Shown: in pieces, positions 20,459 to 33,200 of the stretch
Numbering within the stretch: position 1 is the first letter of the stretch
Layout of the letters: every line of letters starts with the position of its first letter
Source of the DNA: Sycon ciliatum
Taxonomy: Eukaryota; Porifera; Calcarea; Leucosolenida; Sycettidae
Assembly (NCBI RefSeq): GCF_964019385.1
Contig: NC_088655.1
Coordinates: forward strand, 6,666,658-6,730,657
Reading direction: 5' to 3'
Length of the DNA stretch: 64,000 nt
Position numbers and translations under genes: made by a program
The notes under the pieces: generated by a model
Seen by the model: only the letters and a program-made list of their open reading frames with translations
Told to the model about the DNA's origin: nothing
The model's database searches: none

Positions 20459-20790
20459 TGTTTGTTTGTTTGTTTGTGCCGTCGGCATGCCTGGCGCTAT
20501 CCCGTACCTGTCCTGTACCATACCATCAAAGACAGCTGGCCATGGCAACAATATTCAAATAGGGCTTTGAAATGTAAGATCATAACGTGAAGCAACTTGG
20601 AAGAATGAGTATGTATGCGAATTGTATCGGGGAATGCATGCAGGGCGATAGTGCGTGTTCGAATCCTAGGTTATGTCTTGAAAATACAATAGGAGAAATG
20701 AAAAATTTATAACATTTTGCCTAGGTCATCAAGGTGGCAGACGGTGTAGTATTACCCTCGACTGCAAAGAGAAAGTTTGATGTAGCCAAT
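20459..20790 (+). repeat. Composite of repeat B (copy 4) and tRNA-like SINE (copy 2)
   Basis: A TTTG run and CCCGTACCTGTCC (repeat B) are followed by GTGTTCGAATCCTAGGTTA and TTTGCCTAGGTCATCAAGGT, the inverted counterpart of 16410-16960. Flanked on both sides (20360-20455 and 20795-20888) by copies of a small repeat with AGCATAGCGTAGGGC. Confidence 0.65.
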
Positions 20791-20921
20791 CAATGGATAA
20801 AAACATTTACATCAGTTCTAATAACATGCATGGTGAGCTAACCAAAAAAGCATAGCGTAGGGCTTTGATCTTCCAAGCTCTCTCGATGGGACCGTTGAAT
20901 ATGTAAAAGCGTGTAGAGGTG

Positions 20922-21193
20922 TTGGTAGTTGGCAATGTGTGGGTGTGGCTATACATGGTAGTTGGTAATGTGTGGGTGTGGCTATACATGGTAGTTGGTA
21001 ATGTGTGGGTGTGGCTATACATGGTAGTTGGTAATGTGTGGGTGTGGCTATACATGGTAGTTGGTAATGTGTGGGTGTGGCTATACATGGTAGTTGGTAA
21101 TGTGTGGGTGTGGCTATACATGGTAGTTGGTAATGTGTGGGTGTGGCTATACATGGTAGTTGGTAATGTGTGGGTGTGGCTATACATGGTAGT
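20922..21193. repeat. 33-bp minisatellite, about 8 units
   Basis: The unit is GTAGTTGGTAATGTGTGGGT followed by GTGGCTATACATG, nearly identical between copies. Open frames on both strands come from 33 being a multiple of 3. Confidence 0.97.
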
Positions 21194-21237
21194 TTACCAC
21201 AGTGAAAACGTGATTGTATTGATTTTACATAATAATA

Positions 21238-21937
21238 TTTAAACTCGGATACTGAGTCAGTAATAATATGTAAAAAGAAGAAGAAACACATGAGAACGAG
21301 TTACGCATAACTCGTTCTCATGCGTTTCTTCTCTTTTTTACATTTTTATTACTGGCTCAGTATCCGAGTTTAAATTTTGCACACCTGATGAGCCGTCACT
21401 AACAACACAGCGAAACGTACGTCGTGTGGAACTACTTGTTATTGTAGTCAACTCGACCACAATAGTGCCATGCATGAGGAGTACCGTTAGATATTGGCGT
21501 CCGGTTTTGTACAATTCGTTTTCGCAAAGCTTTCCCTTTCCTTTATCTTCGATATTGCTGACCTTCCCAAGTTGGGTGGTGTGTTGCTTTGCTGCTTCTA
21601 ATTGTAATCAGACCGCTTTGTCATGTTATTAACTGGTCTCATCATCGTCCTGTAACAGTCGGCATTCTTTGTTGCCGCGGGACGTAGCTTGTGCACATTT
21701 TCGCTGCGCTCACCTTCCCCTCTTCGGTCCTACGCAACCATGAACCTTCCAAGTTGGAAGGATGTTGGTTTGCGCACTGGAGATGTGTTAGAGCTAGGTC
21801 TCGGGTCGCTGAATGTCTCAGTGGCCTGTCAGTTTTGTGCCCTATTATCCAACTTTCTGACCGTTTATCATCTCGTTACAGTCGTGGATAGTTGCTGCAT
21901 AACTCGTTCTCATGTGTTTCTTCTCTTTTTTACATAA
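21238..21937 (+). mobile_element. Hammerhead-bearing hairpin element, incomplete
   Basis: A hairpin with arms of about 65 bp (21238-21303 and 21310-21374; TTTAAACTCGGATACTGAGT at the left) is followed at once by a hammerhead. A 39-base piece of the right arm (GCATAACTCGTTCTCATG onward, 21304) recurs in direct orientation at 21897-21937 with one mismatch, so terminal-repeat pieces occur both inverted and in tandem. The sequence between (21430-21896) is not recognised. No clear TSD. Confidence 0.5.
21380..21428 (+). ncRNA. Hammerhead ribozyme-like motif
   Basis: Stem I CACAC pairs with GTGTG (5 bp); core CTGATGA; a long stem II region (20 bases, closing GC/GC pairs only); GAAA; palindromic stem III CGTACG; TC at the cleavage site. 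Core complete, stem II weak. Confidence 0.6.
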
Positions 21938-22288
21938 TTGATTGATTATTAATATATTTTTCAAGGATTCTCCAGAACCAAATGGATTCCTATCAAGGGG
22001 AGGCTCCTGGGGAAAGCAAGTGAAGGTGGCTGATATGAAAGAGGGAGGAAGGGACATGATAAAGTGAAAAATTAAAAATAATGCAAACAGGAACAGTAGA
22101 AGCTAGTTGCAAAATTTCGGTATAACTTCCACAGAATACTTGTGATTCAGATTGTGTCTACACACAGCAACAGTAAATCGGCCAGCGGATGTCAGACAGC
22201 GGATTTCTTCTGGCAGCTTATTCCAGTGTGTGTTGCTGTGTTTCAGGTATCCGTTTGGTGACAACATTGGTGAAGGCTATTGTTACCA

Positions 22289-22355
22289 ATGGAGCAAGAG
22301 TCCAGCAAGGATGAGAGCTCCGGCCGCCAATCACAACAACCTGCTGGTGGCACTG
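22289..22355 (+). CDS. Ankyrin-repeat gene, putative first coding exon
   Basis: The ATG in a good context (ACCAATGG) opens MEQESSKDESSGRQSQQPAG, then GT, and the exon ends after 22 codons plus one base at a consensus donor (CACTG/GTGAGTG). A possible 5' UTR acceptor (TGCTGTGTTTCAG) lies at 22235-22247. The leftover G joins CA of the next exon at 41571 to give GCA (Ala) and keeps that exon's frame, which supports the link but has a one-in-three chance of happening anyway. The peptide is hydrophilic and low in complexity, as expected of a disordered N-terminus. Intron 1 would be 19.2 kb. A different start exon remains possible. Confidence 0.45.
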
Positions 22356-23607
22356 GTGAGTGAAATGATTGCTTTAGCTTGTGGAGGAACAAAACTGTGG
22401 GACTTGATTTCAAGGGTCATTGCACAGTCCACTGCTTGTATTGGCGTTCCTTTGAAGCAAGTCGGACATATCCATTCGTACGGCTCCATATGAGATGCAG
22501 TGGAACTCGGATAAGAGGTACTGCCTCGGTAATGGAAAAACGAACTTAGTAGAGAGGTTATTCAGAACAAACGTTCGCATGGATTTTCTTGTCTGGGCTT
22601 GCGACTATTTCTGCGAATGTTCACGCGAAGTTTGTGTTTTCCATGATTTTCGCTCCAAAATAAATACGAGTGCACTCTTGCTTATTTGAGAAGCCGTCTT
22701 CAGTAGATCTACCGAGCTTCATTTGACTGAAAATGTATTTGCTACGAGTGGCTGCACTCTGAGACAAGAGCTTTTGACCCACAGATAAATATGTTGGCCT
22801 GTGCCACTATCCGGCGCATCAACATCTGCAAATTCCAAAAAACATCACCGACTCTGAGAAAATGAGCAGACAGGAGATCGGAGATGGTTACGGAGATGAA
22901 GCAGTGTGGGCTGCCATATTGGAAAACCAGTACCAGCAACCAAGCCAAGAGTAGATCTTCTGGATTGTGAAAGATGAAGCACAAAACATTGCATGAGAGT
23001 GGTTCGCCATTCCACTGCACTGGTCCTGGACCGTTTTCCCTTGTTGCTAGAACCCTAGCAGCAGTACCCTGTCAAAGAGATAAACAAGACGGCTGGCAAA
23101 ATGACCCCTGACTACAACATCATACATCCACCTGCACACTTGCCTAGACAAAGACAGTTTGGGGAATGTCATTACAACTAACATCACTAGGTAGTTCTTC
23201 AACAGCCTGCGTGTCTGCAAGTGTCAAGGTGTGTGGGTATGTGTGATGCACTAAGTATGCATGTGCATCACAACACAATGCTTGCAATCCACTGCTCACT
23301 CTTTTCCTTTCATAATAGTGGTACTATGTTGTGCAGTGCACATAACCGACTTACAGAAACCTATCCCCAGTCAAGTTCGTGTACCAGAAAGCAGTTATCT
23401 AGGTCTGTCGGTGCTGAACACACTTTACAGTTCTATATTGTCACTGCTATATCACTATTAGAGGCTAGCTGGCTTTGATGTAGTTCAGTCAAACCTTGCG
23501 ACCTACGTCCAACAGATGATGACTTCGCCAAGCAAGTGATTCATTAGTTTTCAAAGATGTCATGTTGACAGATACATGTTTAGCAGAAGAAGATGCTGCG
23601 TTCCCTG
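22356..23607. other. Proximal part of intron 1, no element recognised
   Basis: Unique-looking sequence with short frames only, ending at the first unit of the 28-bp satellite. Confidence 0.4.
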
Positions 23608-24785
23608 TCCCAGTATTTACTTACACACCATGCAATCCCAGTATTTACCTACACACCATGCAATCCCAGTATTTACCTACTCACCATGCAATCCCAGTAT
23701 TTACCTACACACCATGCAATCCCAGTATTTACCTATACACCATGCAATCCCAATATTTACCTATACACCATGCAATCCCAGTATTTACCTACACACCATG
23801 CAATCCCAGTATTTACCTACACACAATGCAATCCCAGTATTTACCTACACACCATGCAATCCCAGTATTTACCTATACACCATGCAATCCCAGTATTTAC
23901 CTACACACCATGCAATCCCAGTATTTACCTAAACACCATGCAATCCCAGTATTTACCTACACACCATGCAATCCCAGTATTTACCTACACACCATGCAAT
24001 CCCAGTATTTACCTATACGCCATGCAATCCCAGTATTTACCTACACACCATGCAATCCCAGTATTCACCTATACACCATGCAATCCCAGTATTTACCTAC
24101 ACACCATGCAATCCCAGTATTTACCTACACACCATGCAATCCCAGTATTTACCTACACACCATGCAATCCCAGTATTTACCTATACACCATGCAATCCCA
24201 GTATTTACCTATACACCATGCAATCCCAGTATTTACCTACACACGATGCAATCCCAGTATTTACCTACACACCATGCAATCCCAGTATTTACCTACACAC
24301 CATGCAATCCCAGTATTTACCTACACACCATGCGATCCCAGTATTTACCTATACACCATGCAATCCCAGTATTTACCTACACACCATGCAATCCCAGTAT
24401 TTACCTACACACCATGCAATCCCAGTATTTACCTACACACCATGCAATCCCAGTATTTACCTACACACCATGCAATCCCAGTGTTTACCTACACACCATG
24501 CAATCCCAGTATTTACCTACACACCATGCAATCCCAGTATTTACCTATACACCATGCAATCCCAGTATTTACCTACACACCATGCAATCCCAGTATTTAC
24601 CTACACACCATGCAATCCTAGTATTTACCTATACACCATGCAATCCCAGTATTTACCTATACACCATGCAATCCCAGTATTTACCTATACACCATGCAAT
24701 CCCAGTATTTACCTATACACCATGCAATCCCAGTATTTACCTCTACACCATGCAATCCCAATATTTACCTATACACCATGCAATC
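23608..24785. repeat. 28-bp satellite, block 1 (about 42 units)
   Basis: The unit is ACACCATGCAATCCCAGTAT followed by TTACCTAC, with frequent C/T variation in CTACAC/CTATAC. No plus-strand frame of the unit contains a stop and each unit has an ATG, so all three plus frames stay open; the translated repeat is 28 residues (YLPTHHAIPVFTYTPCNPSI plus 8). The minus strand has stops in each unit. Confidence 0.98.
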
Positions 24786-25520
24786 AGTTTCCTCTGAGAC
24801 AAAAATGCGATAATACTCATAAAAAGGACACACTTCAGGCTCATTACAAACATCTTGAAAGTTTTTGTCTTCACAAGTATACTTTCAAGCCTTCTCATCA
24901 GGTGAAATACAGGCAAGGGAAAAGGAGCAGGAACAGTGGATTAAATACAGTAAGAAGGTGGTAAAACAGCCCAAAAAAAAGAAAGAAAGAAAGAAGATAG
25001 CTAAAGTAAACAGCGAAAATTGCAATAATGACACAAAGGTGCAAATGCGAGAAAACTCAATAAGCGTGACATGTAGTGCGACAACAAGAGACAACCACTG
25101 GACATACATGTAACTAACGAGGTTTTGACGACCTACCTAACAGCCTAAGTGTGAATTTGATTTGTTTCTGCTTGCAAAGGTTGGGTTTCCTTGTGTGGAT
25201 GTATACAGCTTCCAAAACATTCAGCAATCTAGCACTGCGTACACGTGACACAATCGAAAAAACAATCATCTGAATACACAGCACGACAATCAGGATGCTC
25301 AAACAAATGACTAGCAATGGACGACTCATACTTATCAGAACTAACATCAGAACAATCAGCATGTGCGGTGGACACATCCGATTTCAAATGGCTAGTCGAG
25401 TGGACCCTAGCCGTTGCCTCTGTCTGTACTTTAGTCGCTGCCATCGCTGCCGTTGCCGATCTTGTCAAAAACTTTCCAGATGTTTGTAATAAGCCTGACG
25501 TGTGTCCTTTTTATGAGTAT
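24785..25520 (-). mobile_element. Hammerhead-bearing inverted-repeat element inside the satellite
   Basis: The arms TAATACTCATAAAAAGGACA (24811 onward) and its inverted partner ending at 25520 match over about 57 bp. On the minus strand a hammerhead lies just inside the 24.8 kb arm, and the opposite arm covers only the sequence 3' of the ribozyme cleavage site. A 26-base non-satellite tail (24785-24810) follows the left arm only. The satellite piece ACACCATGCAAT stands on both sides (24773-24784, 25521-25532), a possible TSD that cannot be told from the array itself. TA at both arm ends also allows a Tc1/mariner-type reading. A frame at 25317-25523 has a hydrophobic stretch (WTLAVASVCTLVAAIAAVA) but is not recognised. 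Confidence 0.6.
24870..24906 (-). ncRNA. Hammerhead ribozyme-like motif, palindromic stem III
   Basis: Minus strand: TTCAC pairs with GTGAA (5 bp, plus a flanking U-G); core CTGATGA; short GAAGGCTT as stem II; GAAA; stem III GTATAC (palindrome); TT at the cleavage site. Core complete; stem II offers only 2-3 pairs. Confidence 0.7.
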
Positions 25521-28500
25521 TAACACCATGCAATCCCAGTATTTACCTACTCACCATGCAATCCCAGTATTTACCTACACACCATGCAATCCCAGTATTT
25601 ACCTACACACCATGCAATCCCAGTATTTACCTACACACCATGAAATCCCAGTATTTACCTATACACCATGCAATCCCAGTATTTACCTACACACCATGCA
25701 ATCCCAGTATTTACCTACACACCATGCTATCCCAGTATTTACCTACACACCATGAAATCCCAGTATTTACCTATACACCATGCAATCCCAGTATTTACCT
25801 ACACACCATGAAATCCCAGTATTTACCTACACACCATGCAATCCCAGTATTTACCTACACACCATGCAATCCCAGTATTTACCTACACACCATGCAATCC
25901 CAGTATTTACCTATACACCATGCAATCCCAGTATTTACCTACACACCATCCAATCCCAGTATTTACTTACACACCATGCAATCCCAGTATTTACCTAAAC
26001 ACCATGCAATCCCAGTATTTACCTACACACCATGAAATCCCAGTATTTACCTATACACCATGCAATCCCAGTATTTACCTACACACCATGAAATCCCAGT
26101 ATTTACCTACACACCATGCCATCCCAGTATTTACCTACACACCATGCAATCCCAGTATTTACCTACACACCATGAAATACCAGTATTTACCTATACACCA
26201 TGCAATCCCAGTATTTACCTATACACCATGCAATCCCAGTATTTACCTACACACCATGCAATCCCAGTATTTACCTACACACCATGAAATCCCAGTATTT
26301 ACCTATACACCATGCAATCCCAGTATTTACCTACACACCATGAAATCCCAGTATTTACCTACACACCATGCAATCCCAGTATTTACCTACACACCATGCA
26401 ATCCCAGTATTTACATACACACCATGCAATCCCAGTATTTACCTGCACACCATGCAATCCCAGTATTTACCTACACACCATGCAATCCCAGTATTTACCT
26501 GCACACCATGCAATCCCAGTATTTACCTATACACCATGCAATCCCAGTATTTACCTAAACACCATGCAATCCCAGTATTTACCTGCACACCATGCAATCC
26601 CAGTATTTACCTATACACCATGCAATCCCAGTATTTACCTGCACACCATGCAATCCCAGTATTTACCTATACACCATGCAATCCCAGTATTTACCTATAC
26701 ACCATGCAATCCCAGTATTTACCTATAAACAATGCAATCCCAGTATTTACCTATACACCATGCAATCCCAGTATTTACCTATGCACCATGCAATCCCAAT
26801 ATTTACCTATACACCATGCAATCCCAGTATTTACCTACACACCATGCAATACCAGTATTTACCTACACACCATGCAATCCCAGTATTTACCTTTACACCT
26901 TTCAATCCCAATATTTACCTATACACCATGCAATCCCAGTATTTACCTATACACCATGCAAACCCAGTATTTACCTACACACCATGCAATCCCAGTATTT
27001 ACCTACACACCATGCAATCCCAGTATTTACCTACACACCATGCAATCCCAGTATTTACCTATACACCATGCAATCCCAGTATTTACCTACACATCATGCA
27101 ATCCAAGTATTTACCTACACACCATGCAATCCCAGTATTTACCTACACACCATGCAATCCCAGTATTTACCTACTCACCATGCAATCCCAGTATTTACCT
27201 ATACACCATGCAATCCCAGTATTTACCTACACACCATGCAATCCCAGTATTTACCTATACACCATGCAATCCCAGTATTTACCTATACACCATGCAATCC
27301 AAGTATTTACCTACACACCATGCAATCCCAGAATTAAACCAATACACCATGCAATCCCAGTATTTACCTATACACCATGCAATCCCAGTATTTACCTACA
27401 CATCATGCAATCCAAGTATTTACCTACACACCATGCAATCCCAGTGTTTACCTACACACCATGCAATCCCAGTATTTACCTTCTCACCATGCAATCCCAG
27501 TATTTACCTATACACCATGCAATCCCAGTATTTACCTACACACCATGAAATCCCAGTATTTACCTATACACCATGCAATCCCAGTATTTACCTACACACC
27601 ATGCAATCCCAGTATTTACCTATACACCATGCAATCCCAGTATTTACCTTAACACCATGCAATCCCAGTATTTACCTAAACACCATGCAATCCCAGTATT
27701 TACCTACACACCATGCAATCCCAGTATTTACCTATACACCATGCAATCCCAGTATTTACCTACACACCATGCAATCCCAGTATTTACCTATACACCATGC
27801 AATCCCAGTATTTACCTACACACCATGCAATCCCAGTATTTACCTATACACCATGCAATCCCAGTATTTACCTACACACCATGCAATCCCAGTATTTACC
27901 TACACACCATGCAATCCCAGTATTTACCTACACACCTTGCAATCCCAGTATTTACCTACACACCATGCAATCCCAGTATTTACCTATACACCATGCAATC
28001 CCAGTATTTACCTATACACCATGCAATCCCATTATTTACCTTTACACCATACAATCCCAGTATTTACCTATAAACCATGCAATCCCAGTATTTACCTATA
28101 CACCATGCAATCCCAGTATTTACCTACACACCATGAAATCCCAGTATTTACCTACACACCATGCAATCCCAGTATTTACCTACACACCATGCAATCCCAG
28201 TATTTACATACACACCATGCAATCCCAGTATTTACCTGCACACCATGCAATCCCAGTATTTACCTACACACCATGCAATCCCAGTATTTACCTGCACACC
28301 ATGCAATCCCAGTATTTACCTATACACCATGCAATCCCAGTATTTACCTACACACCATGCAATCCCAGTATTTACCTACACACCATGCAATCCCAGTATT
28401 TACCTATACACCATGCAATCCCAGTATTTACCTACACACCATGCAATCCCAGTATTTACCTATACACCATGCAATCCCAGTATTTACCTATACACCATGC

Positions 28501-30058
28501 AATCCCAGTATTTACCTATAAACAATGCAATCCCAGTATTTACCTATACACCATGCAATCCCAGTATTTACCTATGCACCATGCAATCCCAATATTTACC
28601 TATACACCATGCAATCCCAGTATTTACCTACACACCATGCAATACCAGTATTTACCTACACACCATGCAATCCCAGTATTTACCTTTACACCTTGCAATC
28701 CCAATATTTACCTATACACCATGCAATCCCAGTATTTACCTATACACCATGCAAACCCAGTATTTACCTACACACCATGCAATCCCAGTATTTACCTACA
28801 CACCATGCAATCCCAGTATTTACCTACACACCATGCAATCCCAGTATTTACCTATACACCATGCAATCCCAGTATTTACCTACACATCATGCAATCCAAG
28901 TATTTACCTACACACCATGCAATCCCAGTATTTACCTACACACCATGCAATCCCAGTATTTACCTACTCACCATGCAATCCCAGTATTTACCTATACACC
29001 ATGCAATCCCAGTATTTACCTACACACCATGCAATCCCAGTATTTACCTATACACCATGCAATCCCAGTATTTACCTACACACCATGAAATCCCAGTATT
29101 TACCTATACACCATGCAATCCCAGTATTTACCTACACACCATGCAATCCCAGTATTTACCTATACACCATGCAATCCCAGTATTTACCTAAACACCATGC
29201 AATCCCAGTATTTACCTAAACACCATGCAATCCCAGTATTTACGTACACACCATGCAATCCCAGTATTTACCTATACACCATGCAATCCCAGTATTTACC
29301 TACACACCATGCAATCCCAGTATTTACCTATACACCATGCAATCCCAGTATTTACCTACACACCATGCAATCCCAGTATTTACCTATACACCATGCAATC
29401 CCAGTATTTACCTACACACCATGCAATCCCAGTATTTACCTACACACCATGCAATCCCAGTATTTACCTACACACCATGCAATCCCAGTATTTACCTACA
29501 CACCATGCAATCCCAGTATTTACCTATACACCATGCAATCCCAGTATTTACCTATACACCATGCAATCCCATTATTTACCTTTACACCATACAATCCCAG
29601 TATTTACCTATAAACCATGCAATCCCAGTATTTACCTATACACCATGCAATCCTAGTATTTACCTACACACCATGCAATCCCAGTATTTACCTACACACC
29701 ATGCAATCCCAGTATTTACCTACACACCATGCAATCCCAGTATTTACCTACACACCATGCAATCCCAGTATTTACCTACATACCATGCAATCCCAGTATT
29801 TACCTATACACCATGCAATCCCAGTATTTACCTACACACCATGCAATCCCAGTATTTACCTATACACCATGCAATCCCAGTATTTACCTATACACCATGC
29901 AATCCCAGTATTTATCTACACACCATGCAATCCCAGTATTAACCTACACACCATGCAATCCCAGTATTTACCTACATTGTACACACCATGCAATCCCAGT
30001 ATTTACCTACACACCATGCAATCCCAGTATTTACCTATACACCATGCAATCCCAATAT
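25521..30058. repeat. 28-bp satellite, block 2 (about 162 units)
   Basis: Same unit as block 1. Rare variants recur at fixed distances: CTATAAACAATGCAATCC near 26724 and 28516 (1,792 bp, 64 units), and CTTTACACCATACAATCC near 28040 and 29580 (1,540 bp, 55 units). This shows long tandem duplications on top of the 28-bp period. Confidence 0.98.
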
Positions 30059-30240
30059 TCTTTTTACCAGGCGTGGGCCATTCTCTGAATTCATAGAATT
30101 CTTTGTTTTGATGTCTTTTTTTCTTTTTCTTTTTAGGCAATCATTTTTTATAGCTATGTTTCGCGTCGTCCGCACGCATACGTTTTGACTTTTTTCGGAA
30201 AAAAAAACAGTTTAGCGCATGCAAAAAAAAAAAAAAAAAA
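30059..30240 (+). repeat. Poly(A)-ended spacer insertion, copy 1
   Basis: About 165 bases of non-satellite sequence (CTTTTTACCAGGCGTGGGCC at the left, GTTTCGCGTCGTCCGCACGC inside) end in 18-19 A residues and return to the satellite. The poly(A) end suggests a retroposed fragment. Near-identical copies with the same junctions lie at 34751-34930 and 37620-37799. Confidence 0.85.
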
Positions 30241-33200
30241 ATTTACCCATACACCATGCAATCACAGTATTTACCTACACACCATGCAATCCCAGTATTT
30301 ACCTACACACCATGCAATCCCAGTATTTACCTACACACCATGCAATCCCAGTATTTACCTATGCACCATGCAATCCCAGTATTTACCTATACACCATGCA
30401 ATCCCAGTATTTACCTACACACCATGCAATCCCAGTATTTACCTACACACCATGCAATCCCAGTATTTACCTACACACCATGCAATCCCAGTATTTACCT
30501 ACACACCATGCATTCCCAGTATTTACCTATACGCCATGCAATCCCAGTATTTACCTACACACCATGCAATCCCAGTCTTTACCTACACACCATGCAATCC
30601 CAGTATTTACCTACACACCATGCAATCCCAGTATTTACCTATACACCATGCAATCCCAGTATTTACCTAAACACGATTCAATCCCAGTATTTACCTACAC
30701 ACCATGCAATCCCAGTATTTACCAATACACCATGCAATCCCAGTATTTACGTACACACCATGCAATCCCAGTATTTATCTATACACCATGCAATCCCAGT
30801 ATTTACCTACACACCATGCAATCCCAGTATTTACCTACACACCATGCAATCCCAGTATTTACCTATACACCATGCAATCCCAGTATTTACCTACACACCA
30901 TGCAATCCCAGTATTTACCTACACACCATGCAATCCCAGTATTTACCTACACACCATGCAATGCCAGTATTTACCTACACACCATGCAATCCCAGTATTT
31001 ACCTACACACCATGCAATCCCAGTATTTACCTATACGCCATGCAATCCCAGTATTTACCTATACACCATGCAATCCCAGTATTTACCTATACACCATGCA
31101 ATCCCAGTATTTACCTACACACCATGCAATCCCAGTATTTACCTACGCACCATGCAATCCCAGTATTTTTTTATAAACCATGCAATCCCAGTATTAACCT
31201 ATGCACCATGCAATCCCAGTATTAACCTAAACACCATGCAATCCCAGTATTTACCTAAACACCATGCAATCCCAGTATTTACCTACACACCATGCAATCC
31301 CAGTATTTACCAACACACCATGCAATCCCAGTATTTACCTATACACCATGCAATCCCAGTATTTACCTATACACCATGCATTCCCAGTATTTACCTATAC
31401 GCCATGCAATCCCAGTATTTACCTACACACCATGCAATCCCAGTATTTACCTACACACCATGCAATCCCAGTATTTACCTACACACCATGCAATCCCAGT
31501 ATTTACCTAAACACCATGCAATCCCAGTATTTACTTACACACCATGCAATCCCAGTATTTACCTACACACCATACAATCCCAGTATTTACCTATACATCA
31601 TGCAATCCCAGTATTAACCTTTACACAATGCAATCCCAGTATTTACCTACCCAGCATGCAATCCCAGTATTTACCCATACACCATGCAATCCCAGTATTT
31701 ACCTATGCACCATGCAATCCCAGTATTTACCTACACACCATGCAATCCCAGTGTTTACCCATACACCATGCAATCCCAGTATTTACCTTTACACCATGCA
31801 ATCCCAGTATTTACGTACACACCATGCAATCCCAGTATTTATCTATACACTATGCAATCCCAGTATTTACCTAAACACCATGCAATCCCAGTATTTACCT
31901 ACACACCATGCAATCCCAGTATTTACCTAAACACCATGCAATCCTAGTATTTACCTACTCACCATTCAATCCCAGTACTTACCTACACACCATGCATTCC
32001 CAGTATTTACCTATACGCCATGCAATCCCAGTATTTACCTACACACCATGCAATCCCAGTATTTACCTACACACCATGCAATCCCAGTATTTACCTACAC
32101 ACCATGCAATCCCAGTATTTACCTATACACCATGCAATCCCAGTATTTACCTAAACACGATTCAATCCCAGTATTTACCTACACACCATGCAATCCCAGT
32201 ATTTACCAATACACCATGCAATCCCAGTATTTACGTACACACCATGCAATCCCAGTATTTATCTATACACCATGCAATCCCAGTATTTACCTACACACAA
32301 TGCAATCCCAGTATTTACCTACACACCATGCAATCCCAGTATTTACCTATACACCCTGCAATCCCAGTATTTACCTACACACCATGCAATCCGAGTATTT
32401 ACCTACACACCATGCAATCCCAGTATTTACCTACACACCATGCAATCCTAGTATTTACCTATACACCATGCAATCCCAGTATTTACCTACACACCATGCC
32501 ATCCCAGTATTTACCTACACACCATGCAATCCCAGTATTTACCTACACACCATGCATTCCAAGTATTTACCTACACACCATGCAATCCCAGTATTTACCT
32601 ATACACCATGCAATCCCAGTTTTTACCTACACACCATGCAATCCCAGTATTTACCTACACACCATGCAATCCCAGTATTTACCTACACACCATGCAATCC
32701 CAGTATTTACCTATACACCATGCAATCCCAGTATTTACCTACACACCATGCAATCCCAGTATTTACCTAAACACCATGCAATCCCAGTATTTACCTAAAC
32801 ACCATGCAATCCCAGTATTTACCTAAACACCATGCAATCCCAGTATTTACCTACACACCATGCAATCCCAGTATTTACCTACACACCATGCAATCCCAGT
32901 ATTTACCTACACACCATGCAATCCCAGTATTTACCTACACACCATGCAATCCCAGTATTTACCTACACACCATGCAATCCCAGTATTTACCTACACACCA
33001 TGCAATCCCAGTATTTACCTATACAACATGCAATCCCAGTATTTACCTACACACCATGCAATCCCAGTATTTACCTATACACCATGCAATCCCAGTATTT
33101 ACCTACACACCATGCAATCCCAGTATTTACCTACACACCATGCAATCCCAGTATTTACCTATGCAACATGCAATCCAAGTATTTACCTACACACCATGCA

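Noticed and set aside
20807-21291. Repeat proteins on both strands at the 33-bp array
   Set aside because: Eight nearly identical units and a period divisible by 3 explain the open frames; no splice sites or domains around.
25317-25523. Small membrane protein (one hydrophobic helix) in the element at 24.8-25.5 kb
   Set aside because: The frame runs into the element's terminal repeat, and there is no second copy or splice signal to support it; kept only as a remark.
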